64,000 nucleotides of DNA from an uncultured Bacteroidales bacterium (GCA_902802815.1 CADCNQ010000005.1:1-64000), one strand, 5' to 3'. Positions 8,139 through 17,883 are shown, counted from the stretch's first letter. A program made the numbers and translations. The notes: generated from the sequence alone by a model not told the origin.

Positions 8139-10568
8139 TTACGGAATGAGATATTTCTTGCCGCCCCGGATGTAGTAGCCGCTCGCGGGTTTCTCCGAGA
8201 GACGACGGCCCATGAGGTCGTAGATGGGGGCGTCAGATTCTTCACTCTTAACTCTTAACTCATCGCTCTCCACCTCATTAATGCCCGTTTCGCCGACGGT
8301 GAACGGTACCGAGGCAAGGACAAAGTAGTTGTTGGGATTGCCGCTGAGGAAATCGTTGGCAACATTCAGTCTTGCAACATACTCGCCCTTGCTCAGAGCC
8401 TCGGGCAGACTCAGACTGACGGTGGACTTCGCACCGGCGGCAACCGTCATCGCGCTGTATATCGTGGACACGCCGGGGAACACCACAGGTTCCCACTCGC
8501 CGGAGGTGTTCTTACGGAAGATATCTACCGGCAGGAAGGCATCGTAGTTCAAAGGCGTGCCGTTGTACATAGCCACATCAAGCTGATAAAGAAGCTGTTC
8601 GTGCACGTCGGTCCTCTCAACATAGGTCACTCCGTTGCAGACCATGGCCATTTCGTCAATGGTGACGAGTTTGTGAGTGATATAGCCGGGCTGCTGGGCA
8701 ATCTGAGCCAGAGGGGTGCCGTCCATTGTATAGTTGGTAATCGACATCAGCACGAGCACATACTCACCGGCCTGCGGGGCAGAGATGGAGAAGGGCACTG
8801 CGGTTCTCTTGCCCGGCTCGGCCATGATGCCAGCATTGGACTTGGCGAAAGGAGATGTCAGCACACCGTTGTTGAGAGAATACAGATGACAGGCGAGAGC
8901 GCCGATATAGGACTCGCTGCGGTTGAGGACATTCGCTGTGACCGTCTGACTGAAACCGCGCTGCAGCAGGCCCTCAATGCTGATATCGGAGGGAGAAGCC
9001 GAGAGTGCAGGCCGCGGATGGACAATGAGACTCTCGAACTTGCCGTCGCTGCCGATAACGGTCTCTAAATGGGCATCGGGACCATATATGGGATACATGC
9101 GGCTGGTGCCGCTCTCCTGACAGACGAACATGACATCGTGGCTGCCGGGTGTCTGACCGTCGAAGAGGGAATGACACACCGCATCGGAGAGCACAATAGA
9201 TACAACACCCTTCATATTGACGCCGGAGATGAGCGATGCCGTGGTGAAACCCGAACAGTCGTATTCATACACATAATAAATGCGAGTTAAGTCGGGCGTG
9301 CCGTCGCTGTTGCGGCCGATGATTGCCAACAGTATCTTGCCGGAACGCCATGACTCGTTTATCACGGAGAAGCGCGGTCCGTTAGCTGTCTGGACATTCC
9401 ATTCGAAGCTGGAAAACTTGCGGTGGAAGGGGTCTGAAGCACTGACGCGCGGCATGAAGTTGATGAGAGCACGCTGAGCGTAACTGTAGCCGTCGGGGGT
9501 GGTGCTGGCACCCGAACCCGTTCCGTTGGCATTGAGCAGGTTTATCTTGTAGAAGCCGTCAGCAGTGCCGCCCCAGCCCCAGTTGACATGATAGTAGCCC
9601 ACGCCGCTCTGCACCTGGTAGCCGTCGAGGACAAAAGCGTGGCCGCCACCGGTGGACTGCCCGCCATAGACCAAAGGACGGCCGTATTGCAGTTCGTTGT
9701 AGAGCAGGGCATCCCAGTCGCTCACGGAGTATTCATTGGCTTGAGCCTCGTAGAGCGCCGGATCGTAGCCGAAGCTGTTGACCAGAAGGTCGATGTCGTA
9801 ACACACTGCGGTGGAGAGTTGCGGCGTATAGTCCATTTGCATCGACTGTCCGCAGTAGCGCATCAGTGTGGCCACAGCCTCCATCTGAGCCGCAGTGGAG
9901 GAGGCGGAGGAATAATCGTCTGTCATATTGCCCCAGTCGAACTGCGTCGCGGGCAGGCCCGGAATTTCGTTGCCATTGGCCATCGTGTAGGCGGGCAGCG
10001 AACTGGCAAGAGCATTCTGCGGCCAGCGGTGGTAGCGCATCACCTGCGCCAGCGCCGTAGCCATGCAGCCGGTGATACACAGCTGTCCTCCGGACGTGGG
10101 ACAGAAGGCGTTGTAGGGGAAACCCTGGTCCCAATGTGAGGTCACCATCGGAGCTATGTTGGGATGGGTGGCCACTCTGGCGGCCCTGGCACCCTGAGCG
10201 CTGAGACGGGAGATGCTCTCTGCCGTGGCATCGAGCCACCACTGCAGGCCGTCGGGCATATTGTCGGAACTGAAACTGCCCTCGGCGGCATAGCCCAGCA
10301 CGAGATTGTCGCCCACGCAGTCGTCACCGCTCACCACGACAAAACCCTTCGCGGCATCGGCATTGAACACATAGTAGGCCGGCGAGGGGTCGTCGGCAGC
10401 GGCACGGCCGCCGCGCGGCGTCGCCACCTCTTCAGCGGTGACGGCAGCACCCCGGCTCTGAAGGAACTCTGCAGCAACTGCCCGCGCAGCAGCGGGAGAA
10501 ACAGATTCTGCAACAGCCGTTGCAACGCAACAGATAAGAATGACAAGCGAGAGTAGGAACTTTTTCAT
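8139..10568 (-). CDS. C10 family (streptopain-like) cysteine peptidase, secreted
   Basis: 809 residues with a signal peptide (MKKFLLSLVILICCVATAVA). Residues about 25-120 match the N-terminal propeptide/Spi-type inhibitory region (AAAVAAEFLQSRG, YYVFNA..KGFVVVSGDD). The catalytic domain has Cys168 in GCMATALAQVMRYH and His310 in GGGHAFVLDGY, followed by YYHVNWGWGGTADGFYKI, the C10 signature. A long C-terminal beta-rich part follows, ending in the tail motif (APIYDLMGRRL...SGYYIRGGKKYLIP). A 7-bp repeat encodes the linker before that tail. Likely a secreted or surface-attached protease; family members degrade host or dietary proteins. Confidence 0.92.
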   Translation of the reverse strand: MKKFLLSLVILICCVATAVAESVSPAAARAVAAEFLQSRGAAVTAEEVATPRGGRAAADDPSPAYYVFNADAAKGFVVVSGDDCVGDNLVLGYAAEGSFSSDNMPDGLQWWLDATAESISRLSAQGARAARVATHPNIAPMVTSHWDQGFPYNAFCPTSGGQLCITGCMATALAQVMRYHRWPQNALASSLPAYTMANGNEIPGLPATQFDWGNMTDDYSSASSTAAQMEAVATLMRYCGQSMQMDYTPQLSTAVCYDIDLLVNSFGYDPALYEAQANEYSVSDWDALLYNELQYGRPLVYGGQSTGGGHAFVLDGYQVQSGVGYYHVNWGWGGTADGFYKINLLNANGTGSGASTTPDGYSYAQRALINFMPRVSASDPFHRKFSSFEWNVQTANGPRFSVINESWRSGKILLAIIGRNSDGTPDLTRIYYVYEYDCSGFTTASLISGVNMKGVVSIVLSDAVCHSLFDGQTPGSHDVMFVCQESGTSRMYPIYGPDAHLETVIGSDGKFESLIVHPRPALSASPSDISIEGLLQRGFSQTVTANVLNRSESYIGALACHLYSLNNGVLTSPFAKSNAGIMAEPGKRTAVPFSISAPQAGEYVLVLMSITNYTMDGTPLAQIAQQPGYITHKLVTIDEMAMVCNGVTYVERTDVHEQLLYQLDVAMYNGTPLNYDAFLPVDIFRKNTSGEWEPVVFPGVSTIYSAMTVAAGAKSTVSLSLPEALSKGEYVARLNVANDFLSGNPNNYFVLASVPFTVGETGINEVESDELRVKSEESDAPIYDLMGRRLSEKPASGYYIRGGKKYLIP
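8234..8268 (-). repeat. In-gene 7-bp repeat before the tail motif
   Basis: Five heptamers on the plus strand (CAGATTC, TTCACTC, TTAACTC, TTAACTC, ATCGCTC) are translated on the minus strand as SDELRVKSEES, immediately before the C-terminal tail motif of the C10 peptidase. Confidence 0.8.
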
Positions 10569-10600
10569 AATCGTACAGTTGTTATTATAGTTTTCTGCGG

Positions 10601-10608
10601 CAAAAATA
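10601..10608 (-). promoter_or_regulatory. -7 box TATTTTTG for the C10 peptidase
   Basis: The minus strand reads TATTTTTG 32 bases before the start at 10568. Confidence 0.6.
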
Positions 10609-10700
10609 CAAAATTTAGCGCAAAGTGCTGAGTTCGGGGTGTCGCATATCTGTTTACAATTGCTTATTTTTATACAAATTATATAAAATCTGATGAAAAC

Positions 10701-10737
10701 AAAAAAAATCCCCCGGAAGAGCGAACTCCCCGGGGGC
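10701..10737 (-). terminator. Rho-independent terminator of the ferredoxin gene
   Basis: The 7-bp stem CCCCCGG/CCGGGGG (10710-10716 with 10730-10736) is followed on the minus strand by a run of eight T. It lies 32 bases after the ferredoxin stop. Confidence 0.85.
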
Positions 10738-10768
10738 TTCTAACGATTAACTAACCGCCACCGCTCAA

Positions 10769-10933
10769 TTAAAGAGAGATAGCACCGGAAGGACATGCGT
10801 CAGCGCATGTACCGCATTCTGTGCACTGGTCGGGGTCGATAGAATAGATATCACCCTCGGAAATAGCGCCAACGGGGCATTCGTCAATACAAGTGCCGCA
10901 AGCAACGCAATCTTCACCAATCTTGTAAGCCAT
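10769..10933 (-). CDS. 2[4Fe-4S] ferredoxin, 54 residues
   Basis: Translating the minus strand from the ATG at 10933 gives a 54-residue protein starting MAYKIGEDCVACGTC. Two clusters of the CxxCxxCxxxCP type are complete: Cys9, 12, 15, 19 and Cys37, 40, 43, 47, the hallmark of the clostridial-type bacterial ferredoxin. It should carry electrons in the cytoplasm of an anaerobe, for example for pyruvate:ferredoxin oxidoreductase. It has its own promoter (10988-10995) and a strong terminator, so it is a single-gene unit. Being so small it is easily overlooked. Confidence 0.97.
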   Translation of the reverse strand: MAYKIGEDCVACGTCIDECPVGAISEGDIYSIDPDQCTECGTCADACPSGAISL

Positions 10934-10987
10934 AGTCTTTAATTATTTATAGGTTTATACTAAATGTTTGTTTCATCTTTTGTTGTG

Positions 10988-10995
10988 CAAAAGTA
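10988..10995 (-). promoter_or_regulatory. -7 box TACTTTTG for the ferredoxin
   Basis: The minus strand reads TACTTTTG, 54 bases before the ferredoxin start. Confidence 0.65.
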
Positions 10996-11102
10996 ATCAA
11001 AATTAGTGATACGAACAAATTTTTCTGCAGAAAAAGCATATTTCACTCATCAAAAATGATGATTTGGACAATAAAAACACATAAAAAAAGGTTATCAACA
11101 TA

Positions 11103-11831
11103 GTGAAACGCGTTTTTTTCATACTGTTTATACTCTTCTGCGCCGATATGCTATGCGAAGGGTTGCGTCAGAATGCGTCCGCCCAGACGCAGACACTGAT
11201 GAATAAGCCCTATATAGACAACCGCCGGCTACACTGGGGATTCTATCTCGGAATGAACATGCAGACGGCAAAATTCGAGAACACCGGATACATAGACCCC
11301 GAGACCGGCGAACAGTGGTACACGGAGCAGGACCGCTTCGACCCGGGATTCAGCGTGGGCGTGCTGGGAGCCCTGCGACTGAACAAATATCTGGAACTGC
11401 ACTTTGCACCCGGCATCAGCTTCGGACAGAAGCACCTGAAATTTCACGAGCAGAAGAGCGGACGCGACACCACGCAGAATATGCGCTGCAACTACCTCAC
11501 ACTGCCCGTCGAACTGAAGATAGCCGCACCGCGATACAACAACTTCCGTCCGTATGCCATCGTCGGTGTGTCGCCCATGCTGAAACTGAACGACCCCGTC
11601 AACCAGCCCCTGCGCGACAAACGCTTCGACTGCATGATAGAACTCGGACTGGGATGCGACATATATCTGAGGTATTTCAAACTGATACCCGAGATAAAAT
11701 TCTGCCTCTCCATCCTCGACGTGCTCAACTCCACACGCGATGACCTGGTGGACAATCCGATGATAAAATACACCAAGAGCGTGGACAAGATGAAGGCGCA
11801 GATGTTCGTCTTCTCCCTCTACTTCGAATAA
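11103..11831 (+). CDS. porT: PorT-family outer-membrane protein (type IX secretion-associated)
   Basis: 242 residues starting at a GTG (11103), the first codon giving a signal peptide (MKRVFFILFILFCADMLCEG..ASAQ). The mature start NKPYIDNRRLHWGFYLGMN and the alternating beta-strand pattern fit PorT-like beta-barrel proteins, which support secretion of tail-tagged proteins through the type IX system. That fits the tail-motif proteins in this window, although no other secretion gene is here. Assignment is from pattern recall; a generic porin-like barrel is the alternative. The 16-bp palindrome TCATCA-AAAA-TGATGA at 11047-11062 sits upstream and could be an operator. Confidence 0.65.
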   Translation: MKRVFFILFILFCADMLCEGLRQNASAQTQTLMNKPYIDNRRLHWGFYLGMNMQTAKFENTGYIDPETGEQWYTEQDRFDPGFSVGVLGALRLNKYLELHFAPGISFGQKHLKFHEQKSGRDTTQNMRCNYLTLPVELKIAAPRYNNFRPYAIVGVSPMLKLNDPVNQPLRDKRFDCMIELGLGCDIYLRYFKLIPEIKFCLSILDVLNSTRDDLVDNPMIKYTKSVDKMKAQMFVFSLYFE

Positions 11832-11835
11832 AAAA

Positions 11836-11876
11836 CATCCCCCGATTCAACTTATCATAAGCCGGATCGGGGGATG
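11836..11876 (-). terminator. Terminator between convergent genes
   Basis: A perfect 11-bp stem (CATCCCCCGAT, 11836-11846, with ATCGGGGGATG, 11866-11876) is followed on the minus strand by TTTTTTA. It terminates the binding-protein gene at 11897 and probably also the convergent PorT-like gene. Confidence 0.85.
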
Positions 11877-11896
11877 CTGCGTTTAAACGGGACGGC

Positions 11897-12928
11897 CTAC
11901 TGATGGCTGTCCTGTGTTATAACCGTAAGCCTGGAGAATACTGCCGGAATGTTGGAGATGCGGTGGGTGGTGTGAATCGGAGAATTGTATATCAGGCTGT
12001 TGACAATCATTGCTGTGTTGTAGGCCATATCCTTCAGGTTCTTGTCGATGGTCATGGTCTGCTTGCCGCTCTGGATATTGGCCTGTGCCATGGCGGTGTT
12101 GTCCTGACCGGTGATGACCGGCATGTTTGCAATACCGGCTTCCTCCAGGGCCTCAATGGCTCCCTGAGCCAGATTGTCGTTGGCAGCCAGAATCATATCC
12201 GGACACAGACCTGCTGCATAGCTGTTGAGACGTTCGGTCATTTCTTTCTTGCCGTCGGCAACACTCCAGCTGTCTGCCTTCACGTCGTTGTATGCCGTCT
12301 TGCCGCTCTTGACGATAAGTTTTCCGTCGTCAATGTATTTTCCGAGGAGTTCCATGGCTCCGTCATAATAATCCTTGGCGTTGACATCGGTCTGAGGGCC
12401 TTCAAGGATTTCCAGGGTCATAAAAGCGGCTCCTGTGGAATGGTAATGATTGAGGAGGAACATAGCCTGAGTACGCCCTATTTCCTTCGTATCGGTTGAA
12501 GAAACATAAGCTATGCGGGGGTTATCAAGGATAATGCGGTCGTGGCATACCACCTTGACATCGGGATGCTGATCAAGCAGACCTGACTCATTGATTTTCT
12601 TATAGTCAATAGCTGTCAGCACAATATATTTCACGCCGTCGTTGATGGCTTTGTTAAGTTGCCGTACCTGTTGCGCCGCACCCTCCGGAGTCTCCGGAGC
12701 AACGTAGAAAACGGCATTGAAACCGTACATAGCCATCACCGCCTCCAGGTTTGCCTTGTCTGTGGCCCAACGGGCAAGATTGGCACCGTCGGGAAGCAGC
12801 ACAGCCACCGTCTTCTGAATAAAATCATCGTTATTGTCATCGTCACTGTCGCTGCACGATGTCAGCACTGTCGTCATTGCTCCACACATCAAAATGGTGG
12901 CAAGCAATAAAAAAAATCTTTTTCTCAT
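11897..12928 (-). CDS. Orphan sugar-binding (RbsB/XylF-like) lipoprotein
   Basis: 343 residues. The N-terminus ends in a lipobox (VLTSC) followed by an Asp/Ser-rich stretch. The rest reads as a type I periplasmic binding protein of the sugar family (Peripla_BP_4): KTVAVLLPDGANLARWATDKANLEA, GVKYIVLTAID, ANDNLAQGAIEALEEAG and MPVITGQDNTAMA. No permease or ATPase gene is adjacent. In Bacteroidetes such orphan proteins are more often ligand sensors or feeders of a distant system than parts of a local ABC importer. Ligand unknown; a pentose or hexose is likely from the family. Confidence 0.82.
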   Translation of the reverse strand: MRKRFFLLLATILMCGAMTTVLTSCSDSDDDNNDDFIQKTVAVLLPDGANLARWATDKANLEAVMAMYGFNAVFYVAPETPEGAAQQVRQLNKAINDGVKYIVLTAIDYKKINESGLLDQHPDVKVVCHDRIILDNPRIAYVSSTDTKEIGRTQAMFLLNHYHSTGAAFMTLEILEGPQTDVNAKDYYDGAMELLGKYIDDGKLIVKSGKTAYNDVKADSWSVADGKKEMTERLNSYAAGLCPDMILAANDNLAQGAIEALEEAGIANMPVITGQDNTAMAQANIQSGKQTMTIDKNLKDMAYNTAMIVNSLIYNSPIHTTHRISNIPAVFSRLTVITQDSHQ

Positions 12929-13132
12929 GAGTGTAAATTTTTTATGTTCTAAGTAACACTATGTTGTTAATATACACAATATTCAACGTTTTCTTCATTG
13001 TTTTCCATGCATTATTATAAGAAATCGGCGGTAAGATACAACAAATAGTTGAAAATTAAGGCGAGAACCCAGTAAATTAACATTTAAAGTTTCAGCTTTG
13101 TCATTTTTGGCATTTTTTTTGCATTATACCCA

Positions 13133-13167
13133 CAAAAAAACCGCCGGAACAAATTCCAGCGGCTTTT
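13133..13167 (-). terminator. Terminator of the RND efflux operon
   Basis: The stem ACCGCCGGAA / TTCCAGCGGC (one wobble, one end mismatch) is followed by a T-run on the minus strand (TTTTTTTGTG) and by TTTTT on the plus strand, so it can act in both directions. Confidence 0.75.
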
Positions 13168-13170
13168 TCC

Positions 13171-13219
13171 CTAAACTATAATCTATAAACTCTAAACTTT
13201 AAACTCTAAACTTTAAACT
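13171..13219. repeat. 7-bp degenerate tandem repeat (7 units)
   Basis: Seven heptamers in strict register (CTAAACT, ATAATCT, ATAAACT, CTAAACT, TTAAACT, CTAAACT, TTAAACT) fill the space between the efflux operon stop codon and its terminator. Confidence 0.85.
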
Positions 13220-13222
13220 CCC

Positions 13223-14644
13223 CTACTCTCCTCCGCCGCCGAGGGCGATGTAGAGAGCTATGACGGCGCGAGCACCGCTGTAGAGGTTGAACGCCTCGTT
13301 GATTTGCGAACCCAGAAGACGCTCCTGCGCCGTGAGCACCTCAAGATAGCTGGCCTTGCCGGCATCCATCAGTTTGTGCGTGCCGGTGTAGGCCTCGCGC
13401 AGCACCTCCACCTGACGGCGGTAGAAACCGTACTTCTCCAGAGCATCCTGACAGTCGGCCATAGCCTCGTTGACCTCGTTGCCGGCGTTGATTACCGTCT
13501 GCACGTATTTCTTCCTCAGGTCCTCCTCCGTCAGCTTCGCAATCTTGTGGGCGGCGCGTATCTTGCCGCGGGCAAAGATGGGCTGCGTGAGCTGTCCGGC
13601 GAAGTTGAGAAGCATCTTACCCGGGTCAATCACAACACCGCCTGCCGAGTTGGTCCAACCCAGCGTACCGCTGAGCGTGACGTTCGGGAAGAAAGCGGCA
13701 CGGGCCACCTGCGTGTTGTAGAAGGCCTCCTCCATGGCGTAGTTGGCCATGCGGATGTCAGGACGCAGCTCAAGCATCGTGGCGGGAACGCCTATCTTCA
13801 GATAATCCGTGTTGAACATGCGCTGGCCTGCGTCGCCCAGAGCCTCGGGATGGTTGAGAGCGGCAGTGCCCCAGTGGGAGCGCGCAATATGGCGGGGTGT
13901 GACACCCAGCAGGAGACAGATGGAATTCTCCACAGCGCGTATCTCACGATGGGTGTCAACAATCTGCGTCTTCACATCGAGATAGGACGACTCCAGCTGG
14001 TTGACGGCAGTGCTGTAGGCCTTGCCGTTCTCCCACAGCGCACGCTGCGTATCCAGCGAAGCGCGCCAGAGGCTGTCGGTCTGAGTGAGAATATCCAGTT
14101 CGCGGTCGAGCAGCAGGAGCATGTAGTACTGCTGCGCCGTGGTGGAGATGAGGTTGACACGGACGGCATCACGACGCATCTGAGCCTGCATGAGCACGGC
14201 CTTGGCAGCACGCTTCTTGTTGGTGATGGCACCGAAGAAGTCGATATCTATCGACAGCTGCAGGGGCAGGCTGTAGGTTTTCGACCAGGGCAGGTCGTCG
14301 AAGCGCGTGAGATTGCCACTGGGGGCAAATGCGAGCGACGGCAGATATGCCAGGCGGGCCGATTTCAGCGCAGCCTCACTCTTCTCCACGGCGATGCGTG
14401 CGGAGTTGAGGTCGGTGTTGCTGGCCAGCACGGAGTCGACGAGTTGCTGGAGCAGAGGGTCGGTAAAAAACTCACGCCACGTCATAGCGGACAGGGAAGT
14501 GCCTCCGTAGGCAGCAGCGATGTCGTCACCGGCACCGAAAGCGTCGGAGGGCGCCTCGACCTTCTGTTCGTATTTCTTGAAAAGGCCACAGCCCGAGAGC
14601 ATCATCATCACGGCTGCAGCAACGAATATATTCCTTATTTTCAT
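13223..14644 (-). CDS. RND efflux outer-membrane channel lipoprotein (OprM/NodT family)
   Basis: 473 residues with lipobox (LSGCGLF). The two OEP repeats of the TolC/OprM fold are visible: the first around SVLASNTDLNSARIAVEKSEAALK, the second around RAAFFPNVTLSGTLGWTN and GQLTQPIFARGKIRAAHK. It forms the trimeric outer-membrane duct of a tripartite pump. Last gene of the operon, 31 bp after the pump gene, in the order adaptor-pump-channel that is usual for AcrAB-OprM-type systems. The stop of the pump gene lies within an 8-bp repeat at 14651-14682. Confidence 0.95.
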   Translation of the reverse strand: MKIRNIFVAAAVMMMLSGCGLFKKYEQKVEAPSDAFGAGDDIAAAYGGTSLSAMTWREFFTDPLLQQLVDSVLASNTDLNSARIAVEKSEAALKSARLAYLPSLAFAPSGNLTRFDDLPWSKTYSLPLQLSIDIDFFGAITNKKRAAKAVLMQAQMRRDAVRVNLISTTAQQYYMLLLLDRELDILTQTDSLWRASLDTQRALWENGKAYSTAVNQLESSYLDVKTQIVDTHREIRAVENSICLLLGVTPRHIARSHWGTAALNHPEALGDAGQRMFNTDYLKIGVPATMLELRPDIRMANYAMEEAFYNTQVARAAFFPNVTLSGTLGWTNSAGGVVIDPGKMLLNFAGQLTQPIFARGKIRAAHKIAKLTEEDLRKKYVQTVINAGNEVNEAMADCQDALEKYGFYRRQVEVLREAYTGTHKLMDAGKASYLEVLTAQERLLGSQINEAFNLYSGARAVIALYIALGGGGE

Positions 14645-14650
14645 TGTTTC

Positions 14651-14682
14651 GTTATCACGTTATGTCGTTATGTCGTTATTCC
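14651..14682. repeat. 8-bp tandem repeat (4 units)
   Basis: GTTATCAC, GTTATGTC, GTTATGTC, GTTATTCC in register; it spans the pump stop codon and the gap to the channel gene. Confidence 0.8.
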
Positions 14683-17600
14683 GCTGCGGCAGCAACGCTG
14701 CTTGTGCTTACCACTGTCTTACCCTGGAAGCGCTCGTGGAGTCCCTGGAACACGATGAAGAAGGCAGGCACTACAAACAGCAGCGCCACAGTGCCTACAC
14801 TCATACCGCCGATGACACCCAAAGCCAGGGCACGGTTGCCGTTGGCACCGGCACCGCCCTCAATCACGAGGGGCACCATACCGATAATCATCGTGAGCAC
14901 CGTCATCAGAATGGGACGCAGGCGCTCCTTGCAGGCCTCGAAGGCCGCCTCGGCGATGCTGAGACCCTGAGCGCGGCGCTCGCTGGCAAACTCGGTGATG
15001 AGGATGGCCGTCTTCGCCAGAAGACCTATCAGCATAATGACACCCGTCTGCAGGTAGATATTGTTGTCCATGCCGGGCAAGCCGAGCAGCGAACCGAAAT
15101 AGGCGAAGATGAAGGCACCCATCAGACCGAAGGGCACACTCAGGAGCACGGCCCACGGTGTGAACCATGAATTGTAGAGCGAAGCCAGGATGAGATAGAT
15201 GAGGATGGCGCAGATGAGATAGATGATGACGGTGGCGTTGGAATTTGCCGTCTTCTCCACCTCGCGCGACATATCGCTGTATTCGAAAGTGGCTGTCTTG
15301 GGCATCTCCTGGCTGAACACCTCCTTGATGACCTTGTGTGCATCGCCCTCACTCACGCCGCTGGCAGGCGACACCTGACAGGTGATGCTCTGATAGAGGT
15401 TGAAGTGCTCGATGGCAGAGGGGCCCACAATCTCCTTCAGCGTGACGAACTCCGAAAGGGGCGACATCCTGCCGCCGGAGACCTTCACGAAGATATTGTT
15501 GAGCGAAGAGGGATCGAGACGGTATTCGGGAGCGGCGCTCGCCATGATGCGGTACACCTTGCCGAACTGGTTGAAGTTGCCGATATAGGAACCGCTGCAG
15601 AAATCACCCAGAGTGGTGAGCACCGTCTTGGGCGACACACCGGCGCGGTTGCACTGGGCGGCATCGACATACACCTGATACTTCGGGAAGCGCTCGGAAT
15701 AGGACGAGAGAGCCGAACTGATCTCAGGACGCTCAGAGAGCTTGGCAAGGAAATGGTCGGTCTGACGGGCAAACTCGCTGAGGTCGCCGTCGGAGGGGTC
15801 CTCCACCACGAGGCTCACGTTGCTGCTCGTACCGTAACCGGGAATCTGGGGCATCTGGAAAGGCAGCACCTGCGCATTCTTAATCTCCTTGCAGGCATAG
15901 TAGAAGCGGCCCATGACGAGGTCTATCATGTGGTTCATGCCGGGACGGTCGTCCCAGTTCTTCAGACGGACAACAAGCGTGGCATAGCTGGAACCGTAGC
16001 CCGATATCAGGCCGTAGCCGCACGACGTGGCATAGCTCTCCAGCTCGGGAATCTCCCTTACCTTTTCCTCCACCTGCTTTACCAGTTCGCTGGTCTGCTG
16101 CAGGGTGTAGCCCTCGGGAGCACGCACCTCAGCAAGGAACACGCCCTGGTCTTCCTGCGGCACAAGACCCGAAGGAAGGTTCTTCATGAAGAACACCATC
16201 AAGACAACAGCCACAGTCAGCGTGAGCCAGGCAAGAGAGGGACGCTTGATGAACTTCTGCACGGAGCCGGAATATTTTTTCAGCACAGCATTGTAGCCGG
16301 CGTCGTAGGCCTTCTTGGTGTAGTAGGTCAGGCTGCGCTTCTCGCCTCCCTCAGATACCTTCAGCATGATGGCGCAGAGGGCCGGACAGAGCGTCAGAGC
16401 CGACACACACGAGAGACCCACGGAAGAGGCTATCGTGACGCCGAACTGCGTGAAGAACGTGCCCGACGTGCCGCCCGTGAAGGTCACGGGAATGAAGACG
16501 GCCATGAACACCAGCGTACAGGAGATAACCGCCACCGTCACCTCGCTCATCGCCTGGCGAGTGGCTTCGCGGGCATCCTTGATGCCGCCCTCCAGCTTCG
16601 CCATCACAGCCTCCACCACCACAATGGCGTCGTCCACCACCGTACCGATGGCCAGCACGAGAGCGAAGAGCGTGAGGATATTGAGCGAGAAGCCCGCCAT
16701 CTGAACGACGGCGAACGTGCCCATCAGCGACACGACGATAGATATAGAGGGAATGATTGTGGCCTTGACGTTCTGCAGGAAGAAGAACACCACCAACACC
16801 ACCAGGATGATGGCGATGACGAGCGTCTCCACCACATTGTGGATGGCTGCGAAGAGGAAGTCGTCGGAAGTCATCATCGTGACAAACTCCAAACCGGCGG
16901 GCATCTTTGCCTTGATTTCCTCACACATCTCGCTGATGAGCGCATTGACCTCCGTGGCATTGGCACCAGGCGTCGGGAATATCATGACGATGGAACCCGG
17001 TTTCTCGTTGATGTCGGAGATGAAACTGTAGCTCTGGGCACCGATTTCCACGTCGGCGACATCCCTCAGATAAAGCAGATGGCCGCCATCACCGGAACGC
17101 ACGACGATGTCGTTGAACTCCTCGATGCTCTTGAGCGTACCCTTGTACTCCATAGTGTACTGGTACTTGTTCTTACTCTTCTCACCGAAGGAACCCGTCG
17201 CTGCGACGAAACTCTGAGTGGTGATGGCTGCAAACACATCTTCGGGAGAGAGCCCGTACTGAGCCATCACATCGGGCTTCATCCATATGCGCAGCGCATA
17301 GGTATTACCCAGCGAGAGCACGTCGCCCACACCGGTGATACGCTTCATGCGCGGCACGATGTTGATGTTCACATAGTTGGATATGAAGTCGTCGCTGTAT
17401 CTGCCGTCGTTGCTCTTCAAGCCCAGAATACAGAGGATGTTGCTCTGCTGCTTCTGCACCGTGATGCCCACCTTCAGCACATCGGAGGGAAGAGAGGCCT
17501 GGCCCTTGGACACGCGGTTCTGCACGTTGACCGTTGCAATGTCGGGGTCGGTGCCCTGCTCGAAGAACACATTGATGGTGACGTTGCCCGAGGCTGTAGC

Positions 17601-17846
17601 CTTGGAGGTGATATACATCATACCGGGCACACCGTTGATTTCTTCCTCCAGAGGCTGGATGACAGACTCCATGATAGTGTTCGGGTCGGCACCCGTGTAG
17701 CTTGTCACGACGCTCACCTGAGGGGGCGCAATGTCGGGATACTGCTCTACGGGCAGAGTGGACATCGAAATGAAGCCCACCAGGGCTATTACGATAGAGA
17801 TGGCACACGCCATCACGTACCTATCTATAAATATATTGTTCTTCAT
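14676..17846 (-). CDS. RND multidrug efflux pump, AcrB/MexB-like (HAE-1)
   Basis: 1056 residues from the ATG at 17846 (MKNNIFIDRYVMA), three codons inside a longer frame; this is the usual HAE-1 start. Proton-relay Asp pair present in VDDAIVVVEAVMAKLEGG; typical blocks VEQYPDIAPPQVSVVTSYTG, GTSGTFFTQFGVTIA, EDQGVFLAEVRAPEGYTL and a C-terminal half with QTGVIMLIGLLAKTAILI. Twelve membrane helices with two large periplasmic loops. It exports hydrophobic compounds from the inner membrane or periplasm using the proton gradient. A 37-bp AT-rich gap separates it from the adaptor gene upstream. Substrate cannot be told from sequence. Confidence 0.97.
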   Translation of the reverse strand: MKNNIFIDRYVMACAISIVIALVGFISMSTLPVEQYPDIAPPQVSVVTSYTGADPNTIMESVIQPLEEEINGVPGMMYITSKATASGNVTINVFFEQGTDPDIATVNVQNRVSKGQASLPSDVLKVGITVQKQQSNILCILGLKSNDGRYSDDFISNYVNINIVPRMKRITGVGDVLSLGNTYALRIWMKPDVMAQYGLSPEDVFAAITTQSFVAATGSFGEKSKNKYQYTMEYKGTLKSIEEFNDIVVRSGDGGHLLYLRDVADVEIGAQSYSFISDINEKPGSIVMIFPTPGANATEVNALISEMCEEIKAKMPAGLEFVTMMTSDDFLFAAIHNVVETLVIAIILVVLVVFFFLQNVKATIIPSISIVVSLMGTFAVVQMAGFSLNILTLFALVLAIGTVVDDAIVVVEAVMAKLEGGIKDAREATRQAMSEVTVAVISCTLVFMAVFIPVTFTGGTSGTFFTQFGVTIASSVGLSCVSALTLCPALCAIMLKVSEGGEKRSLTYYTKKAYDAGYNAVLKKYSGSVQKFIKRPSLAWLTLTVAVVLMVFFMKNLPSGLVPQEDQGVFLAEVRAPEGYTLQQTSELVKQVEEKVREIPELESYATSCGYGLISGYGSSYATLVVRLKNWDDRPGMNHMIDLVMGRFYYACKEIKNAQVLPFQMPQIPGYGTSSNVSLVVEDPSDGDLSEFARQTDHFLAKLSERPEISSALSSYSERFPKYQVYVDAAQCNRAGVSPKTVLTTLGDFCSGSYIGNFNQFGKVYRIMASAAPEYRLDPSSLNNIFVKVSGGRMSPLSEFVTLKEIVGPSAIEHFNLYQSITCQVSPASGVSEGDAHKVIKEVFSQEMPKTATFEYSDMSREVEKTANSNATVIIYLICAILIYLILASLYNSWFTPWAVLLSVPFGLMGAFIFAYFGSLLGLPGMDNNIYLQTGVIMLIGLLAKTAILITEFASERRAQGLSIAEAAFEACKERLRPILMTVLTMIIGMVPLVIEGGAGANGNRALALGVIGGMSVGTVALLFVVPAFFIVFQGLHERFQGKTVVSTSSVAAAAE

Positions 17847-17881
17847 AATTGTCAATCATCAATTATCAATTGTCAATTGCC
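17847..17881. repeat. 7-bp degenerate tandem repeat (5 units)
   Basis: AATTGTC, AATCATC, AATTATC, AATTGTC, AATTGCC occupy almost the whole gap between the adaptor stop (17884) and pump start (17846) inside the efflux operon. Confidence 0.85.
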
Positions 17882-17883
17882 AA